DNA of 64,000 bases from Acridotheres tristis (Eukaryota; Chordata; Aves; Passeriformes; Sturnidae), in NCBI GenBank assembly GCA_037013685.1, contig CM072893.1, forward strand, positions 21,719,736 through 21,783,735, given 5' to 3'. Of the stretch, positions 41,401 through 56,883 are shown piece by piece. A program made the translations under genes and the position numbers. Positions within the stretch are counted from its first letter, which is position 1, and each line of letters opens with the position of its first letter. The notes under the pieces are model-generated. The model was not told the origin of the DNA and ran no database searches. It saw nothing but the letters and a program-made list of their open reading frames with translations.

Positions 41401-44400
41401 TTGATCTAATCCTTCACTTTAAGTAAAACAAAATAATAGTAGTAGTCAATGTTTTCTTCTACTACAGGAAAAAAACCTCCTAGCTACCTTTTTCTGAAGA
41501 TGCTCAGCTGTATTAAGGGTCATAATGAGGGTGTCACCCACCTGCTTGTTTTTTCAGCAAAGGCCATGCACGTGGTACCAGAAGGTTTTTAGAAACCCTT
41601 GCATGATGTCATTTCAAAGGGTACCACAGTGTAAATGCCCATGGATGTTGGTGAACTCCATCCATACTCATGGAAAGACAAGTCTTATGAAGAGTTGTGG
41701 AAATCTGCAAGAAGTCAGGTGCCAGAACAAAAAATTAAGAAAACATTGATTAGGTCTGATTTACAAGCTTCATAGAACGTTTGAAAAAGTCATTTTACAG
41801 GAGCATGTCAGTCAATAGGGCAGCTTTCTTGTAGTCTCAATTTCAGAAACAAGTACATTGCCACTGCAAGGGTGTTAGAGCTCATCTCACATGGAAGTGC
41901 TGGACTGAATCACAGCATTACAGCTTTTCTGCATTATTGTTTGTCCTCTGTAAAGGTCTAACCTTTCACATTTCACATAGATCTTCAAAGGCACGTTACT
42001 GCCATCAATATTGGGCCCAAATTTCACCCAGTGGGTTGATTCTCCTGTCCAGGCTTTCAGTCTGGTACAGTAAAGTATGATCTAAAATAAGTCCATTCTT
42101 TGAATGGAGTAAGTAAACAGTACTTCCTTATCAGGTCATGCTGGATAGAAAACAGTTTTGTTTGACATTTATAATTATTGGATACCTAAGTAAACTAATG
42201 GTTGGCTGTGAATACTGATCATGAGTAAGTTCAAATATTATCATAGCTGATAAAACTTTCAGATGGTTGTATGGCTAAGTTCTGCTACAATAACAGCTGA
42301 CCTTAAATAATACATTTTTTGATAATCTCTTCATCTAATGTCCGTTTCCCCCTCAGCCTAAGTACTTGTATATTTCAGAGAATGGTTTATGCATTAGGAA
42401 TGTGTTTTGAAGCCAATATTCTTGGGTTTATTTTCATTCCCAAAAAAACCAAAAAGAAACGACCACTTTTAAAGGAGACAACTTCAATGTGTTATTTCTC
42501 CTCTTATATAATGGGCATTCTTACTGAAGCACTGAAAATCAAGAGAGTGGTGATTTTGCTGATATACCAATACCCCCAGAAATGCCTTCAAAAACGCTGA
42601 GGTTGAAAGGCAGGGACTGGGCTGGCAAAGGTCTGTGTTGGGCACCCTGTGCTCCAGCAGAAATGCAGAGCATGAAACAGCACAGGGTTGTCCTCCTGGA
42701 TTGTTTCAGCCTGTTCCTCAACATGAAACACAGTATCCAGCAGATTCAAGTATTTTCCTTAAGTCTACTAAGAGACTTTTAGAATTTAATCAACTCCTAC
42801 AGAAGTTCATAAGAGTATTTCCACAGACCACTTAAGAATGGATTAAAGAGTAAAATTTAAAATTAATTCGGCATTTAATTTAAAAGTAAGTGAAATAAAA
42901 TGGGAGGAATAAGTTTTAAAACTTGCGTATTTTTTCTCAGTGTTCTTGAAGTAGCTACAAAAGCGAGACTAAAACCATCAAGAATATCAATTCAGCCTTT
43001 ATTCTCTCTTTTTTGTTTTCTGTGATCATTTGAAAGACAGGGTCCATAGAAAAATAAAATATTTTCCCCTATATTCTACATAACCTGAACAACCAAATTT
43101 TACTGTAACTCACATGATTTTAATAAATTTGATTTTATGTTATTTTAAAATTGTGGCCTTATGTACAGCATGTGTATACCAAACACATACTTACAACTGC
43201 ATACTGAAGGCTTTGCTGTCAATTATCAAAATTCTGCAGGCTGATTATGCAAGTTGGAGACATCTGATGCTCCTGTTCATAAGAATTTCTCCCCAGGATT
43301 ACCCAGGAACAGCTCAGAGAGGCCCAAACAGCCCTAGCACATTTAGGATTCAGGCAGCAACTTTGTGAAGTTCCTATCTGTGTAATGTCCCAAGGCAGAC
43401 TGGTGTTCTGCTGCTTACCAGAAATTTCTTTTGGAGGGGAAGAAAAAAAAAAACCTACACTGTGGAAGCCAGAGAAGCAAATGGAAGTTAGTGCTCACAG
43501 GGCCCTCAATGGGAATTAAAATAAACGCTCCTTGTCATTCCACTTACAACAAGGATTCTAAGTCTGGAAGTAAATCAGCAAGAAAACTTGTCCTTTGCCT
43601 ATCTTTTTACTTATTTGCTCCTTCTCAGCAAAATGAATGATTTCTGAGTATCAAAATTGGTCTGAAGTAAGAAAATATTTATGATACATGGGGTGTTTAT
43701 AATAAAATAGGATTAGTGAATATTTAAACATATAAATCACAAATGCACTGTAACTATGACACACATGGTCTCCCTTACTAGTATCCAGAGATCTTCTCAG
43801 AGCTCTGACAGGTAGGATAAGACAGATTCCTGTCCCCAACACGTTTATTTACTGATGCAAACGTCATTAGACAACTTGCCCTTGTTTTACTGTGCTGGTA
43901 AATAGCTTCAAAAGCCCACTAGCTACACAGAGATCATCTTTTTAGATTAGATTACATTAAAAAGAGTTATTTTGGAGGATCCAATTTTCCACCTTTTCTT
44001 TTTCTTTTAATAAAGTAACCTTTTAAAGAAACTCAAATCGGGATTATGTGAAAACCAGCAAGATCAAAATCTAGCCATTGTAATTTCAGTTCACATTACC
44101 CTTCACTATTATATCTGCTAGCACTAGGCTGCCTTGAATTTTTGCAGGATATAAAAGAGAAAGCTTTGTGGTACCAGCTGAAAGTAGTTAACTGTTAGTG
44201 CAAGAAAATTAATTCTTTTCCGAAGGAAATTTAGGACTGGTGTTCATGCACTTATAAATCACTGGGAAATCCAAAATGGTCAGACCAAGCTGTCTTCTCC
44301 AACTTGTCCCCTTACTTTCCGTGTCACGCAGAGGATGTATATGCAATTGTATCACACCTCTGCCCATTCTCCAGGCCAGGCTATTAACACTAACATATAA

Positions 44401-46143
44401 AAGATGCAAAAACCCACTCTGTAAATTCACTAGCTTCAGAGAGAAAATATTGTACATAATATTATTATATATTAATGATGGCATCATATATTTAGGATAT
44501 TTTGGTGAAAATACTTAACAAAGAAACAACTGGTCAATTTAGATGTGTGAACTTCTACACTAAACCCTTCTCAAAATAGGTTAAAGGAGTTGTTAAATAA
44601 ATGAAGGATGAAAAATAAAATTGCTTTGCTTTCTTAATGCTTTGCAGAAACCACTTTGGGGGATACACATTCAGATGTTTTACAGATAAATGTATTCAAG
44701 CACTTCAACAGGACTTGAAAGAGCTGCAATCTATCCCTGGCTTGCTAGGAAACCTTGCCACAGAGCCTTCTGTATCTATTACTCAGTTCTCTTAGAGATA
44801 AAATTCCTATTAATCAGTTTGAAATTTACTAGGAAAAATACATAAAATAGTTAATTCTATTACATACTTCATGATTTAATGCTAATCCTTCTTTCAGTTT
44901 GCATATAAAGTTCTCATTGATCTCAGCAGCAGCAGGATCAAGGCTTCTGGTAACAATTTTGGAAGCTGAGGATTTTTTCTGACACCCAGGTGAAAAAGTT
45001 TCCAGAAGAGCTGATGTAGGCTGGAGGATATTTGTCAATGGCTCTTTCTACGTGAGTGGTAAGGTTGAGGTTAGTAGATGGAGCAAGGGGGTGGATTTAT
45101 TTTGTTTGGTGGTTTGTTTTCTTTTTAAACACATTGCTCTATCGGTATAGGAGATTCACAGTTTTACTTCTGCCTATCCCGGGTCAACCACCTGTAGAGA
45201 TAGCAACTACTCTCCTTTAGCATTCTGAAAACTCATCTGTTGCCTGCCAGTGGAGACAGTTATTTTAAAAAGATATTTTAAAGTGTATCAAGTGATTTCA
45301 GAAGCAGGCAGTGATACTTCATTCTATCTTTGCTACTTGGTTGCAAAACTTGTACAAACCACAGCTTGTCTTATACTGCAAAAATGGCAATGCATTATTT
45401 AATTTTGATCCAGTGTTTGCATAAAAGTCCGGTGAAAATCCTACGTCCCTTACCAACAATGTCTGCCTGGAGCACCACTTTCTTTTCATGGTACAGCACA
45501 GCTGGTCTATCCTGCTTCTCAGAGACAAACCCCACAATTCCCAAGAAATAAAGCCTACTCTATAGATTAGTTTGGTTTTGCTTTGGTTAAGCAGTAGAAG
45601 GACAAAACTTGAAGAATCAGATGTAAAATCTCTGAAAAATAATATAGACTAGAATTAAATTATTGGAGCTGTTTGACTCCTAGGATGTGCAGGTATCTCC
45701 TGACAGTCATTGGTGGCACTACAGAAGTTGTTAAAGCCCATGGAAGCATCAGTGAGAGTCAGTTTCATAGACACAGGTGGGAAAAGCAAGATGGGAAAGA
45801 GAAATCGTTCAAACATTCAAACTACTTTCTGCTCATTCCAGCAGCTCTCCCTGCTCGTGACCCATAGATCTTTAAAATATCTTGTTTAAATATCCTCCAA
45901 TTTATTAAAAAAAAACCGACAAAAAACAAGAGTTGTCATCTGGCCACAGACCACACATTCCAGAACTGAAGTAGAAAGGAATGTGAATGGGTGGGTGGGG
46001 GAGAGGAAGGAAATCAGATTTAGTATTGAAAACAAGACTAAACTGAGAAGCAATGATGTGCACTCAAGCAGTTGCAGTGTGCAAGACTATTTTTTTTAGA
46101 GTACCTCACGTTCAGAAAAATAAGTGGTGAACAGCCAGTTAAT

Positions 46144-46201
46144 TTACACACATACTCTTACACACTTTCACTCTTACACACACACAGTTACACACTCACA
46201 G
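46144..46201. repeat. Imperfect ACAC-rich tandem repeat
   Basis: Four copies of ttacacac start at 46144, 46158, 46174 and 46188, spaced 14, 16 and 14 bases apart with tctt or ctt-type spacers. It is a small degenerate tandem repeat with a period near 15. Confidence 0.8.
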
Positions 46202-46714
46202 CATTTTAGGTTCAGCTGCTATCTTAGTTATGATCATTTCTTCTGCTCAAGAAATGCAAGCAGATGTCAGTGTTTTCTCTCCAAAGTGAATCTGTGCAGA
46301 TTGCTGTTCAGAACACTGCAAATCTCCTCTGCAATCGGTACATTAAAGCAAAATCTAAAAACTGTTACATAAAATTTTCCAGTAGTGGCTGAATGCATAT
46401 TAGGTGCTGTTAAATGTCAGTTGGCAATAAAGTGTGCATTCTACTGCATGAGCTATCACTGCAGGCAATGCCTTTCACCATCAATCTAAAACTGGTTGTG
46501 GTGATAAGATAAAGCTAATACTTACACGTGTAGGTCTGGATACAGGGCTCCCTTCTATTTACACGGGGAAACAAATGGTCTCAGCACGTGTGTGTATTTC
46601 AGAAAAGCAAAGAGAAATCTCTTTTCCAGTCCTTGCAGTGAGGCTGAGTTTGTTCTCATTAAGAAACGACCCTACAGCACATGCCAGTGAAATCACATTG
46701 ATTTTTAATTCAGT

Positions 46715-46729
46715 AAAAAAAAAAAAAAA
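46715..46729. repeat. Poly-A run, 15 bases
   Basis: Uninterrupted A run. No associated element was recognised. Confidence 0.85.
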
Positions 46730-49700
46730 TGCTTGTCTTTCAGAATGCAGATACTTTTGTAGACAGAGTCTGGACTAGATTAGTTATCTAGGAAGTTATG
46801 GAAACTGAAATGTCCTTTAAAGGGTGTATTAAGTACCACAGAGATCATATACTTGTAAAGACTAGCAGCTATTGCTGATGATAGCTCCACAGTGCCATTA
46901 GATGAAGAAAAAAAGTTGATAGTGTTCTGGCATATCTTGAGAGAATGAACATGCATATGTTCAGATTGCTGTTATTATTATCATAACTATCACTCTAGGG
47001 CTGAGTAGCCATAACCATTTTGTGCTAATCATTGTACAAAACACACACAAAAATCTTTAACAAAATAGCAACAATCTTAGGTAGGAAAAAAGGCATCAAG
47101 AAAAATTTCAAGGCAGTGAAGCAGAAAGACATAAAGTACAAGGATGACAAGACAACTCAGCACTGCAAGGTGTTTGTTTCAGGATATCACCAGCATAATT
47201 ATTTTCAAGTACCTATTTTTTTAAAGACAAGAGACAAGCAGCAAATGACTTGTCACCTACGGTACTTTATGGAACAAATGGAGATGCATTTGCCTCTTGT
47301 GAGACCTCCTATGGAACTTGCAAAAGTTTCTTGTCACCATTGCTGAAGGTTATCCTGAGGATAATCAAGGCAAAAAGATCCTATTTCATGAGAAAAGATT
47401 AAAAGATTTAGATTTTTGTTTGTTTTGCCTAATAAATTATGGGGGTTATAATTGCTGTTATAAATATATCGTGGGTAAATGCTGAAGGAAAGGGAGAGTT
47501 TTACAATACGAGACAATGTTGGTATAGAAATAAATAGTTGCAGCATTGATGTGCAGTCTCTAGCCATGAGTGAAGAAAAATTCTGGAATACTTCCCAAAA
47601 AGTTCCCAAAAGAAGTTTTGTTGGAGCCTGAACTAATTCTTTTTAAGATTACATTCAATCCATTTTATATAACATGACTTCTATAGTAGTTTAGTTGACT
47701 ATATATAATAATCCAAAGTACTTTCCCTTCACTTTTTGTGGTTTGTTTATTGGTCCAATTTTAGTCAGCTGAGGTTGGGTGAAATGAAGTCCCTAATCTC
47801 TTTTTCTTATGTATACAGAATTTTATCATCATTGGAACAGTAGGAAAACTATATTGTAATTAAACACAAGTAGGCATCAGCCACTAAAATCAGTGTGGCT
47901 CCATGGGAAATAAATATCTGCTTACATGGATTAAAGTGTCATTCAGGATTACAGATTACAGTCTCCAACATGTTTATAGGGGAAAAAAAAAGCTTACAAT
48001 ATATCCTGCACTTCCACGGAATTAGTGAGGCTAATGTTAGGCCTCCACAGACAGTAATTCATCATTTTTCCTCGTGAATGAATGGGCTATATATGATTAA
48101 TGAAGCTTACAGATGACCCACAATCCATGTTACATAACACAAAGTCCCAGTGATTGACAAAATCAATCATTTAACTTGTGTTTCATTACTGCTAATAGGT
48201 TTATAGCCACCTTCAAAAGATATGAAGTCATAATGGATAAATTGTCAGCTTGATATAATGGTTTAATAATTTAAGAACAAATATTTACACTTGCCCTCCA
48301 ATAGGAAAGTTTGTCATTTAGCATATTTGTTAGTGTTTATTCTCTGCTATGTATTTTTTATACCTCAGCTTTTACACTTTCTCCTAACTTTTTAGGAGTC
48401 TATAAGGAATGGCATTTCAGGAATAACCCTGCATACCTTTACCATGCAAATTTTATTTTAAACAAATTCTTTTAAAAAATCATAAATTTAGACATTTTGT
48501 TACCCAAGTTATTTTTCTTTTTTTTCTTCTGATTTTATGAATAACTGTAGGTACCTAATAAACAAAGCTGCAGATAACAATAAAGTAAATCTTTCTTCGT
48601 GTTTCCAGCAGTGCAAAAGTAATCCTGTACCTTTTAATTACTTGAAATAAGGTTTTCATGATTATTCCATCAGAACGTGAATGACTGAGATAAAAAAACT
48701 CATCATTTTTTAGATGTAAGAGATTATTCAGATCAAAATTAATTACTTGCGTTCAGAAGGTGATTGTATTTTGTTCTTTGGTTTGGTTTGAGTTTGTGTT
48801 CTATTAATGATCAGATAGAGAAGTAAATTTCTTGTTCTAGATGGTTCACTTATCAAGAATCCTGACTCATTCGTGCTAAGGCAGCTAGGAGTTTTTCTTA
48901 CAACTCTAGGAGAAAAAGAAAGTGGCTACAGAGAGAAAAAAACCAAAAACTAATAAAGAAAGAATGCATGGAGTGGAAGAGAATATTTTGAAGAAAACAC
49001 CAGATGATTCACTGATGGTGTTTACTGATTAATGCTCATTTCTGTGATGGAGGCTGGCTCCCTGCACCACTCTGATTTAAATGGTTCCATTAGTTTGGCA
49101 TTTTTGACACTCTGATGTTCAAAAGGCAGGTTTGGATGCTGAGCTCTCAGCTCCACATAATAACAATGACCCAAAAGGCATCAGAGGTGACAGCTCATCC
49201 CCTTGTCCCATGTAACAAGGCCTCTGTGAGTGGATTCTTGAGTTGATAAACCGAGCTGTCTTTTTTGATTACTAATTCTTCCTTATTTTACTGTTGATTC
49301 AAGTCTGAAATTTATCCATGTGTTCCTCTACCAGACTAAATCAAACTTCTAAAGAAAAGTGATTTCAGTATCTGGGATATGTGCAATAGCATTAGAATTT
49401 TCAATTTAATACTGTTTTCCCTTTCATAACACCTCTGCTTATGAGATATTGTTGACATAGTTTGAGTCGATTCTGTTACAAATTATGACCAAGGTAATTC
49501 ATTTAGTCCAGAGGTTGGCCTTTAAATGAAACATTGGGTAGTACATCTTAGGGAAGCCGCTCTGGGGGTGCCTTCTGTTAACAGAGATGTTTTATTTCTG
49601 GGTAGATTGTTAGTCACCTTTTCATTTGGATGTTTAATTTTCAGATTGAAATTCAGAAGAGGAAGTTTGAAAGCATGGCTCAGCCTGAGTAATAAGCTGA

Positions 49701-52700
49701 ACACAAAATGGATGTTTCCTTCCTCTGAGTTTTGGATTTAAAAGGCGTAGCATATGATTGATGGAATTATTGGCCAAGTGCAAGTGGCTCAAAAAAATTT
49801 TAAAAGCACAAAAACTTGGCTTTTAAGTTTCTGTTACTTCATTGTTTTTCTAGAGAATGCCAACTTTTCATCTGTGGTTTCATTATGAATCTCTTTGTCC
49901 AAAACCTATTACTTGATTGATGTGCCTGTGACATCTGTTGTTCTAGACCAGACAGAGATCTCTGTACCAGCTCTCCAGCTGCTTGTAATGCTAATGAACA
50001 TAGTTGAATGTAATGCAGAGAAAGAAAAAGAAGAAAAAATGAGAGCTAAGTCATATATGAAGAAAAAATCTTGGAAGATTTCTGAAATGATGCCATATGC
50101 CTTTATGCCTTTCTCAAGGAAATGGTGCCTTAATGTCCAGGAAGTATTTTTTTTATCCCTCTCTGACATATACAGTTCATTACTTTAATTCTGTGCTTGG
50201 CTGACTTTTTATTTTTTTTTTTTTTAACTCAGTGAGAAACTTCCATTAAGATTCTCACCAGTAGCAAGTGAGAGATTGGAGGGGTGTTGATAGCAAACAG
50301 GCTTGCAGAGGCCACTTGTGTCTTCTGATCTCTGATAAACAACCTCCAACCAGCTCCAGGAGCCTTTTCCAGCAGTAAGAAACATGTAACTACAGAGATA
50401 GGGAATTTTGAGCACTAACGCCAGTGTGTTGAGAAGGGGGAAAAAAATTAAAAAAAAAAAATTAGTGGGTTCTCAAGGAAGAAAGAGCAAAAGCACTTGA
50501 CACTTCAGTAAAGAATTTACTGATTAGTCTTATAATTTATCCACAATCCTTTTCAGGTTACCAGGGAAGTGACAGCTGGAAAATGAACTTAGGTGTTACT
50601 TTCTGTCAGAGCATGAAAGAAATGCTTGCTTTGAACACAACACAGCCCTGGTACCTGCAGGATCCCTTGAGATCCAGCCAAGCTTTCCCTAAATGCACAT
50701 ACCCTGGATAGCCTTTATGTTTGGAAACCCACAGTTTTTAAGAGAGAGGAAAAAACATCAATCTCCATAAACCAACAAAGCAATTAGATACAACAAGAGG
50801 GAAAATTAATCTTAATGAATTTAAATAATCACTGATTTGCAAAATATCAGGGCTCTTACAATCCCACATAAAATGCTGTCAGAAAAGGCTACACATCACA
50901 AAGGGCAAAAGCCATTTTGCATTTAGTGAGGAAACACTTCCAAATGGCAGAGACTGTGGATGCCCTTCTGTGCCTGCAACTAAATCTGAAGACCAGATCT
51001 CATATAGGAGAATGCCAAAACAGCCATACAGCAAAAAATATTTTGCAAGAGTTCCAAATTGTGGTTTAACTGTTGTGTAATTGTATGGAATTTTGTTTGA
51101 GAGCTTGCTCTCTGGTGTCCTGTGAATACATTAGAGTTTCTGCCCAGACGAGTGCCTGGTCCTGATCTGAACAGTGATGTTTGAAATTGTGGACTCTGAC
51201 AGTGCTGGGATAAGACTGAGTTTGATACTGGGGTCATAAAATTAAATAGTGAAACACGTGTTAAAATGTCATAATCTTAGACTACACTAATTATTGACTT
51301 ATAATCATGATTAGTTCTGATTAAGACTTAAAAGATGGAGTGAATCAAGAATATAGTAACTGATTCAGAGCAAGAAATGGTCTGTTGCCTATTATAATCT
51401 TCAAGACTCTTGAAAAAAATAAATATATGGGTTTTACCCCTAATCAATACAGATTAGATTTCTGTTATCGAGATAAAATGTAATAAATCTCAGCACATGC
51501 CTAATTTGCATGTTCTGGAGGTGTTGCATGGTGATATAAAAAACTTGCTTCTATGTGTTAAACATCCACCTTTTCATATTTATGGGAACTATGGCACAGC
51601 TGTAGAATGCAAAAATGCCACTTCCTCAGAGATAGGAAGAACTGAGAAAAAGTAAATTTTAAGATAAGGTAAGATGCTGTCTCTAGCACCTATCCCTCAC
51701 TGGGGAACTTTACAATTCCTTTTTTCACTTAACAATAAGTTACAAGGCTCATTTGGTTGTTAGGACACAAATGCAGGTTTCTGACTGGATGTCCAAGACG
51801 CCTTCGTTTCCCTAATGAGACTTTAGTTGATGCCTCCTTTTCTCACTTCTTTCTCTTTTGAAATCAATTTTTTAGCAGGCAAAGGTAGCATAAAACATTC
51901 ATAGGAAATTACAGTATTTTATGAATCATTAAATGAGAATACGGAGATTGAGGTTTATTAACTGAGACAGAAATTACCTCTGATAGTAAATATTTACGAC
52001 TATACAGAGTGGCAACAAGGTGAAGGAAAAAGAATTCCAATAACCTTCTGTCCATTTCTTGCAAGCAGAAATACCAGCCTAGCCTCAGTCTGTGTGTCCT
52101 TCCTGTCATGAGTACAGGCATGGAGATAAGTAATCCTTTAGCACATCAGAGGTTCCAGTGGACACAAGGGTGACTGGACAAGGTCAAAGTCTTGGCTTTG
52201 TTTCACATCCACAGTGATCTACAGAATCAGAGCAGAGTTAAGGAGGAAAGTTTTATCCTCCTACAGCTCATTCTGGCACTCTTGAAGGCACTACTAAGGC
52301 TTATTTCATGAACAATTTCTTCCTAAATGTTCATTGGACTGGTCATTGTAAACTAAAACCACAGAATCCCTTTCAAAGAGTAGTGTATCTGAGTTTCCAT
52401 TAGCAAGTTTTTAAATACCCACTTGGAACCAGTCTTCATTATTTATGTTAACCATTCCTTCTGAGAAGAAAAACACACATTATGGATGCAATACACTGAA
52501 AATGTTGTGGTCAGATCTATTTTAAAAACATCCTTTAAAGGATACAAAACGATACCTTTTATATGAAGTTACAAACAGAAACTTTAAAAAAATCAAACAG
52601 TCAAAATTGCTACAGCATTTATCCATCTGTATAGGGTAGTTTTTAATCATACAAAAAACTATTTTTTATTCTTGCAATCTTATCCGTGAAGTAAAATCCA

Positions 52701-55700
52701 AACAAAAAAAAAAATCTGAAATCTGCATGCATCATTTCCCATTGGAGAGCTGCTGCATGTCTTACTTGGTTTCAGTTATTTTGGAGTCAGAAGCAATTTA
52801 ATTCTCCTCTTGTGATAACTGCCTAATGACCATCTCTGTGAGTAAGCCAGATGGGTAACTTAAATCAGAACAATGGCAAAGAGGGCAAGGTGAAGGATGA
52901 AACTGCTAGAGAAGCAAAGGGTAGATTTTTGCATGCAGAGTGGTAATATGTAAGATTCTGTAGCAGATCCAATGCCTTCAAAAACGGGCCACAAAAAAAG
53001 GGTCACATTAACATCTTTTATGAGTGTTCAAGACAGGTCATGCATAAGTCATTGTGTATGAAGTCTTGTTACCAGATGTCAGAGGGGAGGAAGGTGGCAA
53101 AGCATGATGTTTATGTGGGATTCAGCAATAAAGACAGATCTTTCCAAAACACCTGCAAAGGCAGATACTTCCAAAGAGCTCCTTAAGTGATATTTTTCTC
53201 TATTGCCTTTTAAAGTTGATTGATGACATACGAATCTGAGCGTACCTTGTGATTAAGCATCAGAGCAGACTATACACCAGGCAATTTGTGTAACTTATTT
53301 AATAATACAAACCCACCCAGACTGCAAATGGAGAAGAGGATAAGACAACAGGATTCAAAAATTCTGGCTAATATAAGGTTTTGAAAGCCAAATTTTAGGT
53401 ATGCAGAATTTTAATGAACTGTTTTCTGCCAGCCAGTAAAAAAAAAAAAAATCTCTATTTTAATGCCCTGTAACTTGAACTGTCTAAGCTACCCTTAGTT
53501 ATGTGAATTATACTGCCTAAGTGATTTAAGCACTTTTGGGTCTTAGTCAATAGGACTAAAAGTGTTTAGTCTCTCCAACCTGCAAATACCAGAATGCAAC
53601 CTAGAAGATCAGACAATGAACGAGGATGAGGTTAAGGACATATTCACACAAGTGAAGTGCATCCCATCTTCCTTAGGACTTTCTGTCCTTTAGTCTTAAA
53701 CTTCCTGACCTTTCCAATAATTTTAGCTTTCCTTCTCATTTCTGCTTGTGCATCACCCTCTCCAATATCCACCATTTCTCTGGGAGTACCCCAGCTCTCT
53801 GCACCTTCTTGACTCCTATCTCCTCAAGAAGCAGTTTATGCTGCAGCTGTTCTGAGTCATCAGCCAGGTTTTTGCCTCACTGGTGTGTGCCAGAAAGAGC
53901 AGAATGGTGCTGAGCCTTGCACTACATGCTTTTCCAATGTGGAGGTACGAACTCAAGTGTCCTTTTAATGCAGGCACTATCCAGTTTTCACAAAACTCAC
54001 AGAAACTTTTTTGTCTGAACATTTTCTTTTTACCTTGAACATGTTTGAAATCAGACAACACATTGCAAAGTTTTTTAGAAAAGCAGACAGAAGGAATACA
54101 TAAGGCATCATCCCATCTGGAAATAAAATTCAAAAAAATGAAAGAAAGGATATCCAGATATTGCTTCCTCCTCCTTGTAATAGCTATGCTGGGGTGAGTT
54201 GTAAGCAGTCAAAACCAGGGATATTCTTTGGAAACTCGTTGTTCTATCCATCATTGGTGAATGAAGTTTCTGAACTTCATTCGGACCTGAAGGAGAGAGG
54301 GAATGCTAAGGTAGGAGTGTTTTCACCACCCATGAATTTCTTCAAATTGAGAGGGCTCAGCTCCTTGACACCAGGATGATAAATAAGCATATATTGTTTG
54401 AAAGCACTGTCAGTGAGATGGATAAGGAGCTCAATGAGACTAATAAACATTTTATATTGTCATTTAGAGTTAAGTGTGACCGATGTAGATGGGACTGCTG
54501 CTAGTTTTCATTCTATGCTATGATTAATTAGATAGACAACCTATTGGTGTAGAAGTACTGATACGTTCATAATAAATGGTTGTTTTTCAGGGCTCTTGCT
54601 TAAGCTTTTGGCTTAGAAAAACTACCAATAACTTCAGTAACAGTGTAAAGGAAGAACTGAATAAAGTACAAAGAAGATGTAGGTTTCTCTTCTCCTACTC
54701 ACCGAGTGTCTAAATCTGTAGGAAAGGAGTACTCAAGAAATAAAGTATGTTCTTGTTTCTCCTGAATCTATGAAAAACCTTCTCTGTGATGGCTGCATAT
54801 TTTAAAGAGGAAGAGAAGAGCCAGAAAGAAGCAGATAGGTTTGCTGCAAATCCTGGGAGGAAAAAAGATGTTTAATAATGTATAAAGGTCTTTTAGTTCT
54901 CCAGTGGCTTGGATATCTGAATACAGGTTTCTCTGGAGGCTCCTTGTATAGTAGGTACCTCAGTTAGCCCAAACAATACAGTCCCATCCACCTCGATGGC
55001 AAACAGGCAGGATGTGAGGAGTTGAGAAAAGGGCTTTCCTGAGTGAATTGGGAACCTTCATGCATCCCTGCTTTGCTTCTCATGTCTAGAGATAAAAGAA
55101 TTTTTCACTCCATATGTAGATTATTCTGATGTAGGAGAGATCAAAATTATTTTTCTGTCAGTCACTACATTAACTATGTTTAGGATTTTTTGTTTAGTTA
55201 TAACTCAATTTAACAAAAGTTTTGAAAGTGCTTTTTTCAGCAAAAGTATGGGATCTCCCCTCTGATAGAGTGGCAGCATTTAATGCCTCTACATGCTGAG
55301 CAGTAGTCAGTGTTTAATCATGTACTAAGCCAGTAAATACTGTTAAATTCCCTTACATTTACTATTTTATATATGCTTGATTGAAATGTCCCATATTCAA
55401 AAATAGAAATCATTAGTGAATCTGTTAGCTCCTCTGACCTTAATAATGTGTAACCAGAATTAATTATCACATTGAAGTATTTGCTTTAACTTGTCATTAA
55501 GTGATTATTGCAGAGCAAGAATGCAGAATCTCAGTGAATTAATCAGTGACCTATATTTTCTGGTGCTTCTGCTTAAATTTAGCCTTGGTCAGAAAGACGG
55601 AAGATCTGTCCAATTGCATTCTTGTTAAATGTTCTCAACTGAACAAGTCTGGTTACTGTCACCCAGCGAATAAAGGAGTGCATTCTTCACGGAGCTGTCA

Positions 55701-56883
55701 CACATGGATTGTTATATTGATGGGAACTTTTAATTCATTCAGCTGTGTCCACACCAGAGTCTCCCCAAAGTCTGTGCAGGCAGCAGGACACTGCTGTCTG
55801 TAAGCAATGAGAGGTTTGCTGCTGACTATGCTGCAAGCAAGTTTGAAACATAAATTATTAATCTACTTTCACTTTAGAGCCCTCAGCAATGGGAAAGATG
55901 TTTTTCTTCAAACCCGTTTGAATACTGATAGACACCAGTAATTCGCAGTTTAGAATCAATGTGCTGCAGCAATTTACTTGTACCATGATGTATGCCCAGG
56001 AGGATGGAAAAAGAGATAACCTCATGGTAAATGGCAGATTCTGACAATAAACAAAAGTGTTATGGCTGTTTTGAGAGAGAACTTTTTCCTTGCCCATATT
56101 TAAATATGCAATCTAAGTAATTTTTAAATAAAAACCACTGCACTAGTATGGTATTAATACTATATATAAGTGTATTTCCCTTCAGCAGGAAATGAAAAGA
56201 CCATCTTCAATAGTGAGATACATTTTGAGTAGTGAAGTATAACATTTAAGATGAAATAACTGTTTATTTGGATCCATGTTGTGTTTAAAAAGGAAAATGG
56301 ATGTGGGAAGAATTAAACAGGTTGTGACAGGCTATGGAAAGTATAAACTGCATATCAAGGTGAGCAATTCTAAAACAAATATGTACTGCTGGCTGTTTGA
56401 TCAATATACTGCAGAGTTACTGAAAAAGAGAGGGCAAAACCATAGTCTTTTTTAATATAGATTGTAGATGTAAGGATCAAAAATAAAATGGACAGGCTGA
56501 GGTTGAAATGGAAAAATTAAAGGTCATGTTTAGAGGAGCAAGAAAAGTGATTTTTCTTCTTTTCCTTACTGATCTTGAAACAAGCAAATATATTATTTGA
56601 GACCCATCTGGCAAAGTGGGGCAAGACTATTTTTTCTAATAGGATTACTAACCTAATGAGCAAGGCTTTGAACTTTCGGGTTTGATTTCATTTTGAAGTG
56701 CCAGTCCACACATGGCCACAGTGTGGGAGACAAGCAGGAGTCAGAAATCTGTGTATGGTCACATAGCTCAGCACTTCTGGAAGCAGAGGACACAGTACTG
56801 TGATGGAAAGACACAGGCCTTATATGTAAAACCTAAAGCAAGATGAAATTAGGATTCAGTCAGGGAAATGAGACAAAATCTCT

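Larger units (their letters stand above)
34431..56883. other. Gene-poor AT-rich region
   Basis: About 22 kb without a recognisable exon, RNA gene or intact mobile element. Open frames of up to 129 codons (for example 35728-36117, +) have no familiar domains. The stretch holds scattered A or T runs, the ACAC-rich repeat at 46144 and unique-looking AT-rich segments such as 48060-48260. Confidence 0.6.
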
